Shown in pieces: positions 1-7,662 of a stretch of 20,406 nt of DNA. The position numbers and the translations under genes were made by a program. This DNA is from Acetobacteraceae bacterium (GTDB lineage: Bacteria > Pseudomonadota > Alphaproteobacteria > Acetobacterales > Acetobacteraceae): positions 1-20,406 of the forward strand of contig JAFAHH010000911.1 of the NCBI GenBank assembly GCA_019237355.1. The letters are read 5' to 3'. Positions within the stretch are counted from its first letter, which is position 1. Each line of letters begins with the position of its first letter. Under the pieces are notes generated by a model that made no database searches, was not told where the DNA came from, and saw nothing but the letters and a program-made list of their open reading frames with translations.

Positions 1-182
1 CGCAACTGATCCGGAGCGAAATACATATCGTTGTTATAGAAAGGGTCTACACGTCGGCTGGGCTCGAGATGTGCGACCTCCCATCCGGAGTCCTTATTGC
101 CTTTGGAGTGCATGTCGATCACCTCTTGCTTGGCGGCGCTTGGCCCCAGCCGGATGGGTGAGGATGTTGCCGCACCAATCAT
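1..182 (-). CDS. Unidentified protein, N-terminal part only (runs off left edge)
   Basis: On the minus strand an ATG at 180-182 opens a frame with no stop to the window edge, giving 60 visible residues. In-frame TGA lies eight codons upstream, so this ATG is the first possible start. A GAGG sits about 13 bases before it, which is far for a ribosome site. The visible peptide begins MIGAATSSPIRLG, is mostly polar and has no signal peptide or membrane segment; it contains DMHSKGNKDSGWEV and RRVDPFYNNDMYF. Codon use is ordinary for this GC-rich DNA. It lies 86 bases downstream of the tannase-family gene on the same strand and could be co-transcribed. I do not recognise the family. It could also be a chance open frame, although its end is not visible. 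Confidence 0.4.
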   Translation of the reverse strand, partial: MIGAATSSPIRLGPSAAKQEVIDMHSKGNKDSGWEVAHLEPSRRVDPFYNNDMYFAPDQL

Positions 183-268
183 GTAAATCGGCCATCCTCG
201 TCAGGAGTTCGCTGGCAGCGGCGAGCTCCTGAGGCTGAGGATTGAGCCCAACAAGCAGCCGACGCCGG

Positions 269-2125
269 TCAGGGCTGGGACAATGCCCAGTCCGGGCCGC
301 CCCGCGTAGGCTCCCACGGATAGGGTTCGCCGCCTTCGCACACGAGCTGCGTGCCTTGAGCCTGACACCAGGATTCGTAGCCCGGCCAATAGAGGGGCCT
401 GCCGACCCAGTTATAGCCGACGCGCGGCTCCGTTACCGGCGTGTAGGGAGTGAAATTGGCGGCCTGATCCGTGCTGCCCGAGCCGCTGTAGCGCGCCACC
501 GCCGGGTAGGGGTAGACTGGGCGGGTGCCAGTCGCGTTGCCGTTCTGGTCCAGTAGCGAGGCCGTGATCTGGCCCGGCACGGTGCCGGTCTCGATCCAGG
601 ACATGACCGGCGTCAGGATGTCGAATGTGTTCGGCCCGGTGCTGCTCGGATCGCCGCAATGCCCGACTCCGGGGAACAGATAGAGCTTGGTGAAGTTGTC
701 AACCCTCTCTGCCCCCAGTAGCTCCCTCATATCGTGGTAATATTGCAGCGTCCCTTGCGGCGTAATGTGCTCGTCCGACCACCCATGCCAGAGGATCAGC
801 TTGCTGCCGTGGCGCCAGAAGGCGCTCAGGTCAGGGTCCGTCGCCGCCATGTAGTGCGACGTTTCCACCGTCTGGTAAAAGTAAGGGATGGTGAACTGCA
901 GGTCCGTGATTTGGTAATTGGGGTCTGCAACATTGTAGAAGGCGAGATATTGCAGGTATGGGAGGGCGAAACCCACGCTGCCCGATGGACCTGCAGGCGT
1001 AGCCGGGACAAACAGTGTCCAGCCGGGCTCCGAACCCCACTCATGGGCAATCGGCTGTTCGAGGTGGTTCCCGTTGGCGTCCGTCGGGCCATCGTGCAAC
1101 CGACGTACGACGCCGACCTCCGCCTCGGACAGGCAAGTCGACGGATCCTGTCCCGGCGTGCAAAGCAGAGTGGCCGGGTCGAAGTGGCAGGCCCTCGGGT
1201 CATCGATGACCCCATCCACCACGCCGTCCAACCCGTCGCAAGCGTTGAGCACGGCTTGGTGGATCAGCGGCAGCTTGCTTGCCAGTAGGATGTAGTTCCC
1301 GTTCGCGTCTAGGTTGGTGAGCGCGTTCCAGCCGTGATGGAAGGTGTTCTGCACGACCTCGTCGTTCGCGGGCGCGCCGCCGGCGATGCCGTCGAAGTCC
1401 TCTGGGAAGCGCTGCGCCTCCATCAGCGCCTCACGACCGCCATCGGAGCAGCCATCGAAATACGAGTATTTCGGCGCCTGGCCGTAGAATTTGGCGATGA
1501 TCGCCCTAGCCACTTGCGAGGTTACGTGCTGGCCGCGGTAGGCGAAATCGATCACCGCCTGCGGGTTATTGGCCGCCCACGATGCGTCGCCAAGGCTCTG
1601 GCTTTGGTGGCCCATGTCGGTTGCCGCAATTGCGATCGTTCCGGCCGCGACTGGCGAGGAGGCCGAGGCCATGGGCGGGGTCACGCTGATCACACCACAG
1701 AGGCCGCCGCAGCCGGCCTGAAGATAGCGCTGCGTCCAGCCTTGTGTGGGCAGCCACAGCTCGAACATATTCGTCCCTGGACCGATGGTCCCCTTCACGT
1801 CGCAATATGGAGCCGGGGCTGGCGTGCCCGGGCTAGAACCCCCGGTGGAAGGGCCAGGCGTGCCCGCGGGCACGAGAGTCGCGGACTGGATTGTAACCGG
1901 GCCGTCGGTGGCGCCGGTCAGGTCCAGATTGGCGACTGCGGAACAATCCATAACGGGCGTGACGGCGGGCAAATCCGCGAGAGCTCCTTGCGCCCACGCG
2001 GCGCCGCACGGCAGCAGGACGGTCGACGGGATCGCGGCGACGCAGACCACCGCCTTCGCCCGCCACGATCGACCAGGATTGAGAGACAGGATACTTGACC
2101 AGGACTGCTCAGTCTTCCCCGACAC
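269..2125 (-). CDS. Tannase/feruloyl esterase family alpha/beta hydrolase, secreted
   Basis: This is a 618-residue protein read from GTG at 2125. That start follows AAGGAG by six bases and puts a signal peptide first (arginine-containing n-region, hydrophobic stretch, AWA site near residue 45); the frame stays open another 37 codons upstream but that part looks non-coding. Tannase-family features are clear: GCSDGG with nucleophile Ser227, Asp451 in GWSDEH, His489 in GVGHCGD, and the Cys226/Cys490 pair that in this family forms a disulfide joining Ser and His. An Asp-rich DGLDGVVDGVIDD loop at 297-309 matches the family's calcium site. A Pro/Gly/Ser/Thr-rich insert lies near residues 86-106. 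Known members cleave gallate, ferulate or related aromatic esters in the periplasm or outside the cell; the substrate here cannot be told. It stands alone, divergent from trxB. Confidence 0.88.
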   Translation of the reverse strand: MSGKTEQSWSSILSLNPGRSWRAKAVVCVAAIPSTVLLPCGAAWAQGALADLPAVTPVMDCSAVANLDLTGATDGPVTIQSATLVPAGTPGPSTGGSSPGTPAPAPYCDVKGTIGPGTNMFELWLPTQGWTQRYLQAGCGGLCGVISVTPPMASASSPVAAGTIAIAATDMGHQSQSLGDASWAANNPQAVIDFAYRGQHVTSQVARAIIAKFYGQAPKYSYFDGCSDGGREALMEAQRFPEDFDGIAGGAPANDEVVQNTFHHGWNALTNLDANGNYILLASKLPLIHQAVLNACDGLDGVVDGVIDDPRACHFDPATLLCTPGQDPSTCLSEAEVGVVRRLHDGPTDANGNHLEQPIAHEWGSEPGWTLFVPATPAGPSGSVGFALPYLQYLAFYNVADPNYQITDLQFTIPYFYQTVETSHYMAATDPDLSAFWRHGSKLILWHGWSDEHITPQGTLQYYHDMRELLGAERVDNFTKLYLFPGVGHCGDPSSTGPNTFDILTPVMSWIETGTVPGQITASLLDQNGNATGTRPVYPYPAVARYSGSGSTDQAANFTPYTPVTEPRVGYNWVGRPLYWPGYESWCQAQGTQLVCEGGEPYPWEPTRGGPDWALSQP

Positions 2126-2655
2126 GGTTTTCTCCTTGATTGCGCGTGAAGTCGTCGCGCCGACCGCGCGAGCCCCACAGCAGTCCGGCCCTCGTCGCCC
2201 TTCTCGGAAAGGAAGGTGTACGGGATCGGCTGGCACTGGCCGGCATAAGGCGGCGGGTGCATCGGGCGAAACCTCCCTGCTTTGGCCCTTGGTCGGCTCG
2301 TCTCGCCCCGAGGCGGCGTCCGGCGCTGGGGAGGCCGCCCGAAGGCGAGCCTGCTCTATCCTCGCGTGCGCAGCGCTGTCCTATGATTTTTTCCGGCCTT
2401 GCTATTGCCGCTAGTTATATAAAACCGGCAGTCTCGCATTCGGCGGTCTCCCCCGCGGAATGACGGCACAATCAGCCCCAGCCCACAGTTTGACGCTGGC
2501 GTTCGTGATGGTGGGGATCGGGATGCTGATTCCGGTCCAGATTTTCTACATTACCCTTGATGTACCCAGAGAAGTCAGCCCTGGCGGCTTGGTATTCCTT
2601 GCCTCCTCCGTCTTCCATCCTTAATCCCTCGGTCGATCAGCCAGAGTGGACCAGC
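2126..2655. other. Divergent spacer between tannase-family gene and trxB
   Basis: This 530-base stretch separates two genes that point away from each other, so both promoters should lie here. The only AT-rich island is TTATATAAAA at 2415-2424, which could give a -10 in either direction, but I see no convincing -35 at the right spacing. The only candidate gene is a 54-codon frame at 2460-2624. Other open frames across 2126-2460 have no ribosome site and no recognisable protein. Confidence 0.5.
2460..2624 (+). CDS. Possible small single-pass membrane peptide (54 aa)
   Basis: ATG at 2460 opens 54 codons ending in TAA at 2622-2624, 31 bases before trxB. Residues 11-32 (from LTLAFVMVGIGM to FYITL) form a convincing hydrophobic helix after a short polar N-terminus. 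GC is enriched at third codon positions. Against it, there is no good ribosome site (only GCGGA touching the ATG), and I recognise no family. It could be a small membrane protein, a leader for trxB, or the remnant N-terminus of a transporter. Confidence 0.28.
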   Translation: MTAQSAPAHSLTLAFVMVGIGMLIPVQIFYITLDVPREVSPGGLVFLASSVFHP

Positions 2656-3624
2656 ATGTCCAAAATTCACCGCACGCGCGTGTTGATTATCGGCGCGGGC
2701 CCGGCCGGCTACACGGCCGCAATCTACGCCGCCCGCGCCAGCCTGCAGCCGATCCTCGTGGCCGGGTTGCAACCCGGCGGGCAGCTCATGATCACCACCG
2801 ATGTCGAGAATTATCCGGGATTCGCCGAAGTGATCCAAGGGCCGTGGCTCATGGAGCAAATGGCGGCGCAGGCAGCCCATGTCGGCACGGAGATCGTGCA
2901 AGATATAATCGTGGGTGTGGACTTCTCCTGCGCTCCGTTCCGTTGCTGGGGGGATTCGGGGGATCTCTTCGTTACCGATTCGGTCATCATTGCCACCGGC
3001 GCCCAAGCACGCTGGCTCGGCTTGCCCTCGGAAAAGCGGCTACAGGGCGCGGGCGTTTCTGCCTGCGCAACCTGCGACGGATTTTTCTATCGCGGCAAGC
3101 GTGTCGCGGTCGTAGGCGGCGGCAATACCGCCGTGGAGGAAGCGCTTTTCCTGACACATTTTGCTGAAACTGTTACCGTCATTCATCGTCGCGACACGCT
3201 GCGAGCGGAAAAAATCCTGCAACGCCGCCTATTCTCCCACCCCAAGATCCATGTAATCTGGAACAGCGTGGTCGAGGAAATTCTAGGAGCCGGTCAACCC
3301 GAAACCGTGAGTGGGCTGCGGCTCCACGACCTGAAGGCGGATACAGAACGAGAAATTCCCATCGAGGGGGTATTCATCGCAATCGGGCACACACCCAACA
3401 CAGCAATCTTTGCGGCGCAGCTCGATATGGACAGCGAGGGATACATTCGCACCACCCCCGGAACGACTCGCGCTTCAGTGGAGGGAGTGTTTGCCGCGGG
3501 CGATGTACAAGACAAAGTGTATCGCCAAGCGGTTACGGCAGCAGGTACCGGGTGCATGGCCGCGCTGGAAGCCGAGAAGTGGCTAGCGGCGCACGAGGAC
3601 AGTCCGGCCCTTGCCGCTGAATGA
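2656..3624 (+). CDS. trxB: Thioredoxin reductase (NADPH)
   Basis: This 322-residue flavoprotein transfers electrons from NADPH through FAD and a redox disulfide to thioredoxin in the cytoplasm. FAD site GAGPAG is at 13-18, the redox centre CATC is Cys137/Cys140, the NADPH site GGGNTA is at 154-159 with HRR at 177-179, and the C-terminal FAD motif GVFAAGDV is at 277-284. Length is normal for the family (about 320). ATG at 2656 is chosen because it places the first beta strand where family members have it; the frame is open 33 codons upstream, but that peptide is unrelated and low in quality. The ribosome site is weak. A LysR gene and moeA follow on the same strand with short gaps, suggesting one transcript. 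The intact CxxC argues against the ferredoxin-NADP reductase paralogues that lack it. Confidence 0.95.
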   Translation: MSKIHRTRVLIIGAGPAGYTAAIYAARASLQPILVAGLQPGGQLMITTDVENYPGFAEVIQGPWLMEQMAAQAAHVGTEIVQDIIVGVDFSCAPFRCWGDSGDLFVTDSVIIATGAQARWLGLPSEKRLQGAGVSACATCDGFFYRGKRVAVVGGGNTAVEEALFLTHFAETVTVIHRRDTLRAEKILQRRLFSHPKIHVIWNSVVEEILGAGQPETVSGLRLHDLKADTEREIPIEGVFIAIGHTPNTAIFAAQLDMDSEGYIRTTPGTTRASVEGVFAAGDVQDKVYRQAVTAAGTGCMAALEAEKWLAAHEDSPALAAE

Positions 3625-3679
3625 CCTTGCCCATCATGATACATTGGCTCGGGCGTGATTCGGCGCGGGGCGGAAAAGC

Positions 3680-4567
3680 ATGATGGATTGGGACAAGCTG
3701 CGCGTATTCCATGCCGTCGCCGAAGCCGGCAGCTTCACCCATGCCGGTGACACGCTAAATCTAAGCCAATCCGCCGTATCCCGGCAGATATCGGCGCTTG
3801 AAGAGTCGCTCCAAGTCCCGCTCTTCCATCGCCATGCGCGGGGCCTGATCCTTACCGAGCAGGGTGAGACCCTAAACCGGGCGGTACGCGAGGTTTTTGC
3901 CAAACTCGCCATGACCGAGGCCTTGCTGACCGAGAGCAAGGAGAAACCGAGTGGCCGGCTTAAGGTAACCACCACAGTAGGGTTCGGCGGCTCGTGGCTG
4001 GCGCCGCGTTTGCAAGCCTTCCTCGAAGCCTATCCGGAGATTTCCGTCACACTCATCCTCGATGATACGGATCTTGACCTCGCAATGCGCGAAGCCGACG
4101 TGGCAATTCGCATGCATCCGCCGAAGCAGCCGGATTTGGTGCAGCGGCATCTGATGACCATGAATTGGGTCATCTGCGCCTCCCCCGAATACTTGAAGAA
4201 GCATGGGGTACCGCAGCGCGCCGAAGACCTCGACGAACACAAGCTCATTCTGTTTGGCGGACATCGCCCGCCTGTGCCCGATATAAACTGGCTCGCCGAA
4301 GCCGGGCGTCGTCCGGGTAGCCCCCGCCGCCCGCTGCTTGAAGTAAACAACACGCGGGCGATTGAACTCGCCATCCGCTCTGGCCTCGGCATTGGAGCGT
4401 TGCCCGATTTCATGATGCCGGAGAATGACGGCCTTGTTCGTCTATTGACAGAGCTGAAGGCACCAAAGGTAGATGTGTATTTCGTCTACCCGGAAGAATT
4501 GCGGAACTCGAAGCGGGTCGCGGTGTTCCGCGATTTCCTGCTCGCCCGGCTTGCTGAGCTGCAATAG
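3680..4567 (+). CDS. LysR-family transcriptional regulator
   Basis: The 295-residue product has an N-terminal winged helix-turn-helix (about residues 4-62, helices around AGDTLNLSQSAVSRQISALE at 22-41) and a periplasmic-binding-protein-like effector domain from about residue 93 to the end. Two ATGs are adjacent (3680 and 3683); GGAAAAG just upstream can serve either. It begins 55 bases after trxB and ends three bases before moeA, so it is very likely co-transcribed with both. LysR proteins usually respond to a small ligand and often regulate a neighbouring gene, but here the neighbours run in the same direction and no LysR-type divergent target is visible. The target and ligand are unknown; a link with thiol redox control is only a guess from position. 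Confidence 0.9.
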   Translation: MMDWDKLRVFHAVAEAGSFTHAGDTLNLSQSAVSRQISALEESLQVPLFHRHARGLILTEQGETLNRAVREVFAKLAMTEALLTESKEKPSGRLKVTTTVGFGGSWLAPRLQAFLEAYPEISVTLILDDTDLDLAMREADVAIRMHPPKQPDLVQRHLMTMNWVICASPEYLKKHGVPQRAEDLDEHKLILFGGHRPPVPDINWLAEAGRRPGSPRRPLLEVNNTRAIELAIRSGLGIGALPDFMMPENDGLVRLLTELKAPKVDVYFVYPEELRNSKRVAVFRDFLLARLAELQ

Positions 4568-4570
4568 AAG

Positions 4571-5773
4571 ATGATCAGTGTCGAAGAGGCGCGCACCCGG
4601 ATCATTCAGGGCCTACGCGCGACCACAGCACAGGTAGTCCCTCTCCCAGAGGCGTGGAACCGGGTAACGGCTAAGCCGATTCTGGCACGCCTCTCGCAGC
4701 CTCCCCAGGATGTTTCCGCGATGGATGGTTATGCGCTTCGGGCCAAAGATGGCAGCCGCGATGCGAAACTCCGGGTAATCGGCAGCGCCCCAGCCGGACA
4801 CCCCTTTCAAGGCTGTGTGGGGCCAAGCGAAGCTGTTCGAATCTTTACCGGCAGCATCGTACCACAAGGCGCCGACGCAATCCTCCTTCAGGAGGATGCG
4901 AGGACCGAGGGTGATGCGGTCGTCGTGCAAGAGAGCGTCACGCAAGCCCGCCACATTAGGCGCGCGGGCCAAGATTTTTTGGCTGGCGACGAGGTCGTTC
5001 CGGCGGGAAAGCGTCTTACCGCGCGCGACATCGGGCTCGCAGCCGCGGCGAACCACCCCTGGATTGTGGTGCATCACCGGCCCCGGATCGCGATTCTTGC
5101 CACGGGTGACGAGATCGCACTCCCAGGCGAGCCGATCCCACCCGGCGGCATCGTCAGTTCCAACGCGCATGCCCTGGCGGCAATAGTACAGGCGGCCAGC
5201 GGGGAGCCCATTGTACTGCCCATTGCGCGGGATGACTCGGAAGCCATCGCCGCCGCAGCGGACGCAATTGCAACAACAGACCTCCTGGTTACAACAGGGG
5301 GCGCGAGTGTGGGCGAACATGATTTGGTAATGAGCGGGCTTCGCGCGCGCGGGCTGGAACTCGATTTCTGGAAGATTGCGATGCGGCCAGGTAAGCCCCT
5401 CATGTACGGCCGCCTGGGCTCCGTGCCCGTCCTCGGCTTGCCCGGCAATCCGGTTTCTGCCCTCGTCTGCGCGATTTTGTTTCTTCTACCTGCGGTGGGC
5501 AGGCTTTCAGGCCTAACGGCTGAACCGGTCTCGGTCACGCGTGCAATTCTGGGTGCCGCGGTAAAGGAAAACGATCAACGCGCGGATTACCTGCGGGCGA
5601 CGCTGGAGTGGCGGGAAGGTCATGCCGTGGTTACGCCCTTTCCCGTCCAGGACTCGGCGATGCTGCGCAATCTGGCCCGAGCGGGCGCATTAGTTATTCG
5701 TTCTCCCCACGCCCCTGCCCTCCAAGGTGGCGCGCAAGTTGACGTGATCCGGCTGGATTTTCTTGGGGTTTGA
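4571..5773 (+). CDS. moeA: Molybdopterin molybdotransferase
   Basis: This 400-residue protein inserts molybdate into adenylated molybdopterin, the last common step of molybdenum cofactor synthesis. Family signatures are MDGYALRA at 51-58, LATGDEI at 176-182, TTGGASVGEHD at 241-251, MRPGKPLMYG at 271-280 and GLPGNPVSALV at 289-299, covering the central MoCF domain and the C-terminal MoeA domain. Length is typical (about 400-420). ATG at 4571 follows the LysR stop by three bases, with only AGAAG as a possible ribosome site, so translation may be coupled to the preceding gene. No other Moco genes lie in the window. The close partner trxB-LysR suggests a shared transcript rather than a Moco-specific operon. 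Confidence 0.94.
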   Translation: MISVEEARTRIIQGLRATTAQVVPLPEAWNRVTAKPILARLSQPPQDVSAMDGYALRAKDGSRDAKLRVIGSAPAGHPFQGCVGPSEAVRIFTGSIVPQGADAILLQEDARTEGDAVVVQESVTQARHIRRAGQDFLAGDEVVPAGKRLTARDIGLAAAANHPWIVVHHRPRIAILATGDEIALPGEPIPPGGIVSSNAHALAAIVQAASGEPIVLPIARDDSEAIAAAADAIATTDLLVTTGGASVGEHDLVMSGLRARGLELDFWKIAMRPGKPLMYGRLGSVPVLGLPGNPVSALVCAILFLLPAVGRLSGLTAEPVSVTRAILGAAVKENDQRADYLRATLEWREGHAVVTPFPVQDSAMLRNLARAGALVIRSPHAPALQGGAQVDVIRLDFLGV

Positions 5774-5941
5774 CGCCTTCGTCTCACCGTAGGCCGGGAA
5801 ATCGCCAATGCAATACCCAGGCCTCCGGGTCGAACGGACGCGAATCATGCACAACTGGGCGAAACGTTCAGGCGAACCGGAATCGCAATCGCTTCCGAAC
5901 CGTCCGAAAGCCCGAATCGCACTGTGAAACCGCGATCGAGA

Positions 5942-5966
5942 GCGGTTCCACCCGAGTGGAAGCCGC
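5942..5966. repeat. Imperfect hairpin between convergent genes (repeat module C)
   Basis: GCGGTTCCAC at 5942-5951 pairs with GTGGAAGCCGC at 5956-5966 with a single bulged G and a four-base CCGA loop. It sits between the converging moeA and the CsbD-like gene. No T-run follows on either side, so rho-independent termination is unproven. The arm with its flank (GAGAGCGGTTCCAC) resembles the hairpin arm at 7363-7376 (TAGAGCGCTTCCAG), so it may be a diverged copy of the same repeat. Upstream bases 5905-5925 (GAAAGCCCGAATCGCAC) also weakly resemble the right arm of module A. Confidence 0.45.
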
Positions 5967-5988
5967 CCTGAACAAGCCTGAGGCCGGC

Positions 5989-6315
5989 TTAGCGCCGGGC
6001 AGTCAATAACCCGAGCGCGAACCCGGCGGCGGCCGCGATCATGACCGATACCCAGGGCGCCTCTTCGACCCGGCGGCTCACTTCCGATGCGGCGCCGCGG
6101 ACGCCCTCGGCCGCTTGCCCGTAATATTGTTGCGCTTGATCAGCCATATCGCGCGCCGTATCCCTGGCCTGGCCGTAGATTTGCTGGGTCTGGCCGGTCG
6201 CTTGCCGGGCCATGCCCCTTGCCTGCGTCGCCGCGTCCCCGACCGTACTGCCGACGGCTTCCTGCACCCTCCCGGCAGCGTTCTGGACTGTACCTTCGGC
6301 CCTATTTGGATCCAT
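5989..6315 (-). CDS. Small CsbD/DUF883-like protein with C-terminal membrane anchor
   Basis: This 108-residue protein starts at ATG 6313-6315, seven bases after GGGAGAGG on the minus strand. Residues 1-35 (MDPNRAEGTVQNAAGRVQEA) look like the start of CsbD-type stress proteins. The middle is rich in Ala, Gln and Gly with regularly spaced Gln/Tyr, likely a long amphipathic helix. Residues 85-108 (PWVSVMIAAAAGFALGLLTARR) match the C-terminal anchor of the ElaB/YqjD (DUF883) family, which tethers those proteins to the inner membrane and, in known cases, near ribosomes. The product thus seems to combine features of two small stress-protein families. It is divergent from lexA. A general stress role is inferred from family only. 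Confidence 0.72.
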   Translation of the reverse strand: MDPNRAEGTVQNAAGRVQEAVGSTVGDAATQARGMARQATGQTQQIYGQARDTARDMADQAQQYYGQAAEGVRGAASEVSRRVEEAPWVSVMIAAAAGFALGLLTARR

Positions 6316-6449
6316 TTGCCTCTCCCGAATAGTTGGCACAATTATGATGGGTGGCCCCCTAGCCCGCCACCCCATGGCTGTCAGAAAGCCTGCTTGGTGC
6401 TGGGCACATGGCTATAAGAAGTCTTAACCGGATTCGTTGCATGAATTCC

Positions 6450-6479
6450 TTGACGGTTCCGAGGGAACCAATGTAGAAC
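6450..6479 (+). promoter_or_regulatory. Probable lexA promoter core
   Basis: TTGACG at 6450-6455 is a good -35. After 18 bases, TAGAAC at 6474-6479 is an acceptable -10, overlapping the SOS box. The start codon of lexA is about 70 bases downstream. The call rests on sequence match and position; no transcript start is known. Confidence 0.5.
6465..6479. promoter_or_regulatory. LexA binding site (alphaproteobacterial SOS box)
   Basis: GAACCAATGTAGAAC is a perfect GAAC-N7-GAAC direct repeat (GTTC-N7-GTTC on the other strand), the LexA motif known for alphaproteobacteria. It overlaps the predicted -10 of lexA, so LexA would block its own promoter. It lies 150 bases from the divergent CsbD/DUF883-like gene and could affect that gene too, though this is less likely. 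Confidence 0.82.
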
Positions 6480-6548
6480 GTCGACTGTTGCCGATTTGTT
6501 CCAGAAGATGCGCCCGCGGCTTCGTGCGGGCTGGTAAGAAGGATTGCA

Positions 6549-7292
6549 ATGCTGACCCGCAAGCAGCACGAACTGCTGACATTCATCGACCGTCACCTCA
6601 AGGAAACCGGTTTCTCGCCCAGCTTTGAAGAAATGAAGGACGCGCTCGATCTGCGGTCGAAATCGGGCATTCACCGGCTGATTTCTGCGCTGGAGGAGCG
6701 GGGGTTTTTGCGGCGGCACCACCATCGAGCGCGCGCGCTCGAGGTGGTTCGGATGCCTGAAGAAATGGCCCGCCGCGGCGACCCGGCTCCCGTCGCCGAC
6801 GAGGAGATGTTGGCGCCAGCCCGCGATTCGCGCGATTCCGGCTTCTCACCCAACGTTATACGTGGTGATTTCAGTGGCCGCATTTCCGGGGTCCGCACGG
6901 CAAATGATGCAGCCGCCGTGCAATTGCCGCTTTATGGACGCATTGCTGCCGGATTGCCCATTGAGGCAATTAGGAACGAAGAACTAATCGAGGTTCCCAC
7001 AAGCCTCATCGGGAGCGGAGAGTATTTCGCTCTCGAGATCTCGGGAGATTCGATGATCGACGCCGGCATTCTCGAAGGAGATATTGTGATCATCCGCAAA
7101 GGCGAGACGGCCGAAAGCGGGCAGATCGTCGTGGCGCTGGTCGAGAATGCCGAGGTCACGCTCAAGCGCTTACGCCGCCGCGGAAATTCGATCGCACTGG
7201 AACCGGCCAACCCGGCCCATAAAGTTCAGATCTACCCAGCGGATCGGGTCAAAATACAAGGGAAGCTGGTCGGCTTGATCCGGCGATATTAG
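6549..7292 (+). CDS. lexA: SOS repressor LexA
   Basis: The 247-residue repressor has an N-terminal winged helix-turn-helix (residues 1-66, with SFEEMKDALDLRSKSGIHRL typical of LexA) and a C-terminal self-cleaving S24 peptidase domain. The cleavage site is Ala134-Gly135 in RIAAGLP, with catalytic Ser168 in SGDSM and Lys206 in VTLKRL. A linker of about 55 residues between the domains is longer than in E. coli LexA (202 aa) but usual in alphaproteobacteria. ATG at 6549 follows AAGGA with good spacing. It represses SOS genes until RecA filaments trigger cleavage. The SOS box at 6465-6479 shows autoregulation. The TAG stop at 7290-7292 is also the first three bases of a copy of the dispersed repeat. 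Confidence 0.96.
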   Translation: MLTRKQHELLTFIDRHLKETGFSPSFEEMKDALDLRSKSGIHRLISALEERGFLRRHHHRARALEVVRMPEEMARRGDPAPVADEEMLAPARDSRDSGFSPNVIRGDFSGRISGVRTANDAAAVQLPLYGRIAAGLPIEAIRNEELIEVPTSLIGSGEYFALEISGDSMIDAGILEGDIVIIRKGETAESGQIVVALVENAEVTLKRLRRRGNSIALEPANPAHKVQIYPADRVKIQGKLVGLIRRY

Positions 7293-7310
7293 CGCAATGG
7301 CTTGACACGG
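7290..7310 (+). repeat. Left arm of dispersed repeat module A (weaker copy)
   Basis: TAGCGCAATGGCTTGACACGG resembles the module A left arm at 18094-18112 (AGAGCGCGATGGCTTGAG) after a two-base gap. It includes the lexA stop codon. I do not find a matching right arm close by; the next palindrome is the module C hairpin at 7363. Confidence 0.4.
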
Positions 7311-7662
7311 CCTCGGGGTCCCTAGGGCGATGGATTCCCGATGATGCTCGCAAAAGGAGAGGTAGAGCGCTTCCAGTAAGGCTGGAAGCGCTCTATGCAG
7401 ATCGAGGCAGATGTCTTCTCAGCGCTGGCCGGCACTCGCTTGCGCAAGCGGGATGCGAGCTTAGGACGCTCGCCAAACACTTATCTGGGCTGAGCGCGGC
7501 TCGCGTCCTGCATTGGTGCGCGATAACCAGCATAGAGTTCGACGATCCGCGGCTGCTACGCTCAGACCCAGGCTCCCAGGCTGGTTCAGGCCGGAATGGC
7601 AGGAAAAGCGGGAACAGCCCCCGGAATGGAGCGGATTTCCAGGTTTTATTAACAACACCTCC
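7293..7662. other. Spacer between convergent lexA and sufA
   Basis: This 370-base stretch lies between two gene ends. It holds a repeat arm at its start, the strong hairpin at 7363-7395 and a perfect 14-base palindrome CGCTTGCGCAAGCG at 7437-7450. No credible gene is seen: a 65-codon minus-strand frame at 7461-7658 starts on top of a GGAGG and has no recognisable product. Confidence 0.5.
7363..7395. repeat. Perfect 14-bp hairpin (module C), possible bidirectional terminator
   Basis: TAGAGCGCTTCCAG (7363-7376) is fully complementary to CTGGAAGCGCTCTA (7382-7395) around a five-base TAAGG loop. It lies between the converging lexA and suf transcripts, where a terminator is expected, but neither side has a T-run. 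The AGAGC opening links it to the other dispersed palindromes in the window. It may stop or stabilise transcripts; this is inferred from structure and place. Confidence 0.7.

Noticed and set aside
1334..2098. 254-codon plus-strand open frame
   Set aside because: Antisense to the tannase-family gene, which has full catalytic motifs; the frame is a by-product of high GC and its translation is Arg-rich with no domain.
4613..5320. 235-codon minus-strand open frame
   Set aside because: Lies wholly opposite moeA; no ribosome site and no recognisable motif.
5770..6009. 79-codon plus-strand frame after moeA
   Set aside because: Starts on the moeA stop with TTG, has no ribosome site, is rich in Arg, Asn and Ser and covers repeat-like DNA.
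7437..7450. Perfect palindrome CGCTTGCGCAAGCG as an operator
   Set aside because: Located between two gene ends without a promoter nearby; a short GC-rich palindrome can arise by chance.
7461..7658. 65-codon minus-strand frame just after sufA
   Set aside because: GTG and TTG starts almost touch the GGAGG, so spacing is unsuitable; no recognisable product and it crosses palindromic DNA.
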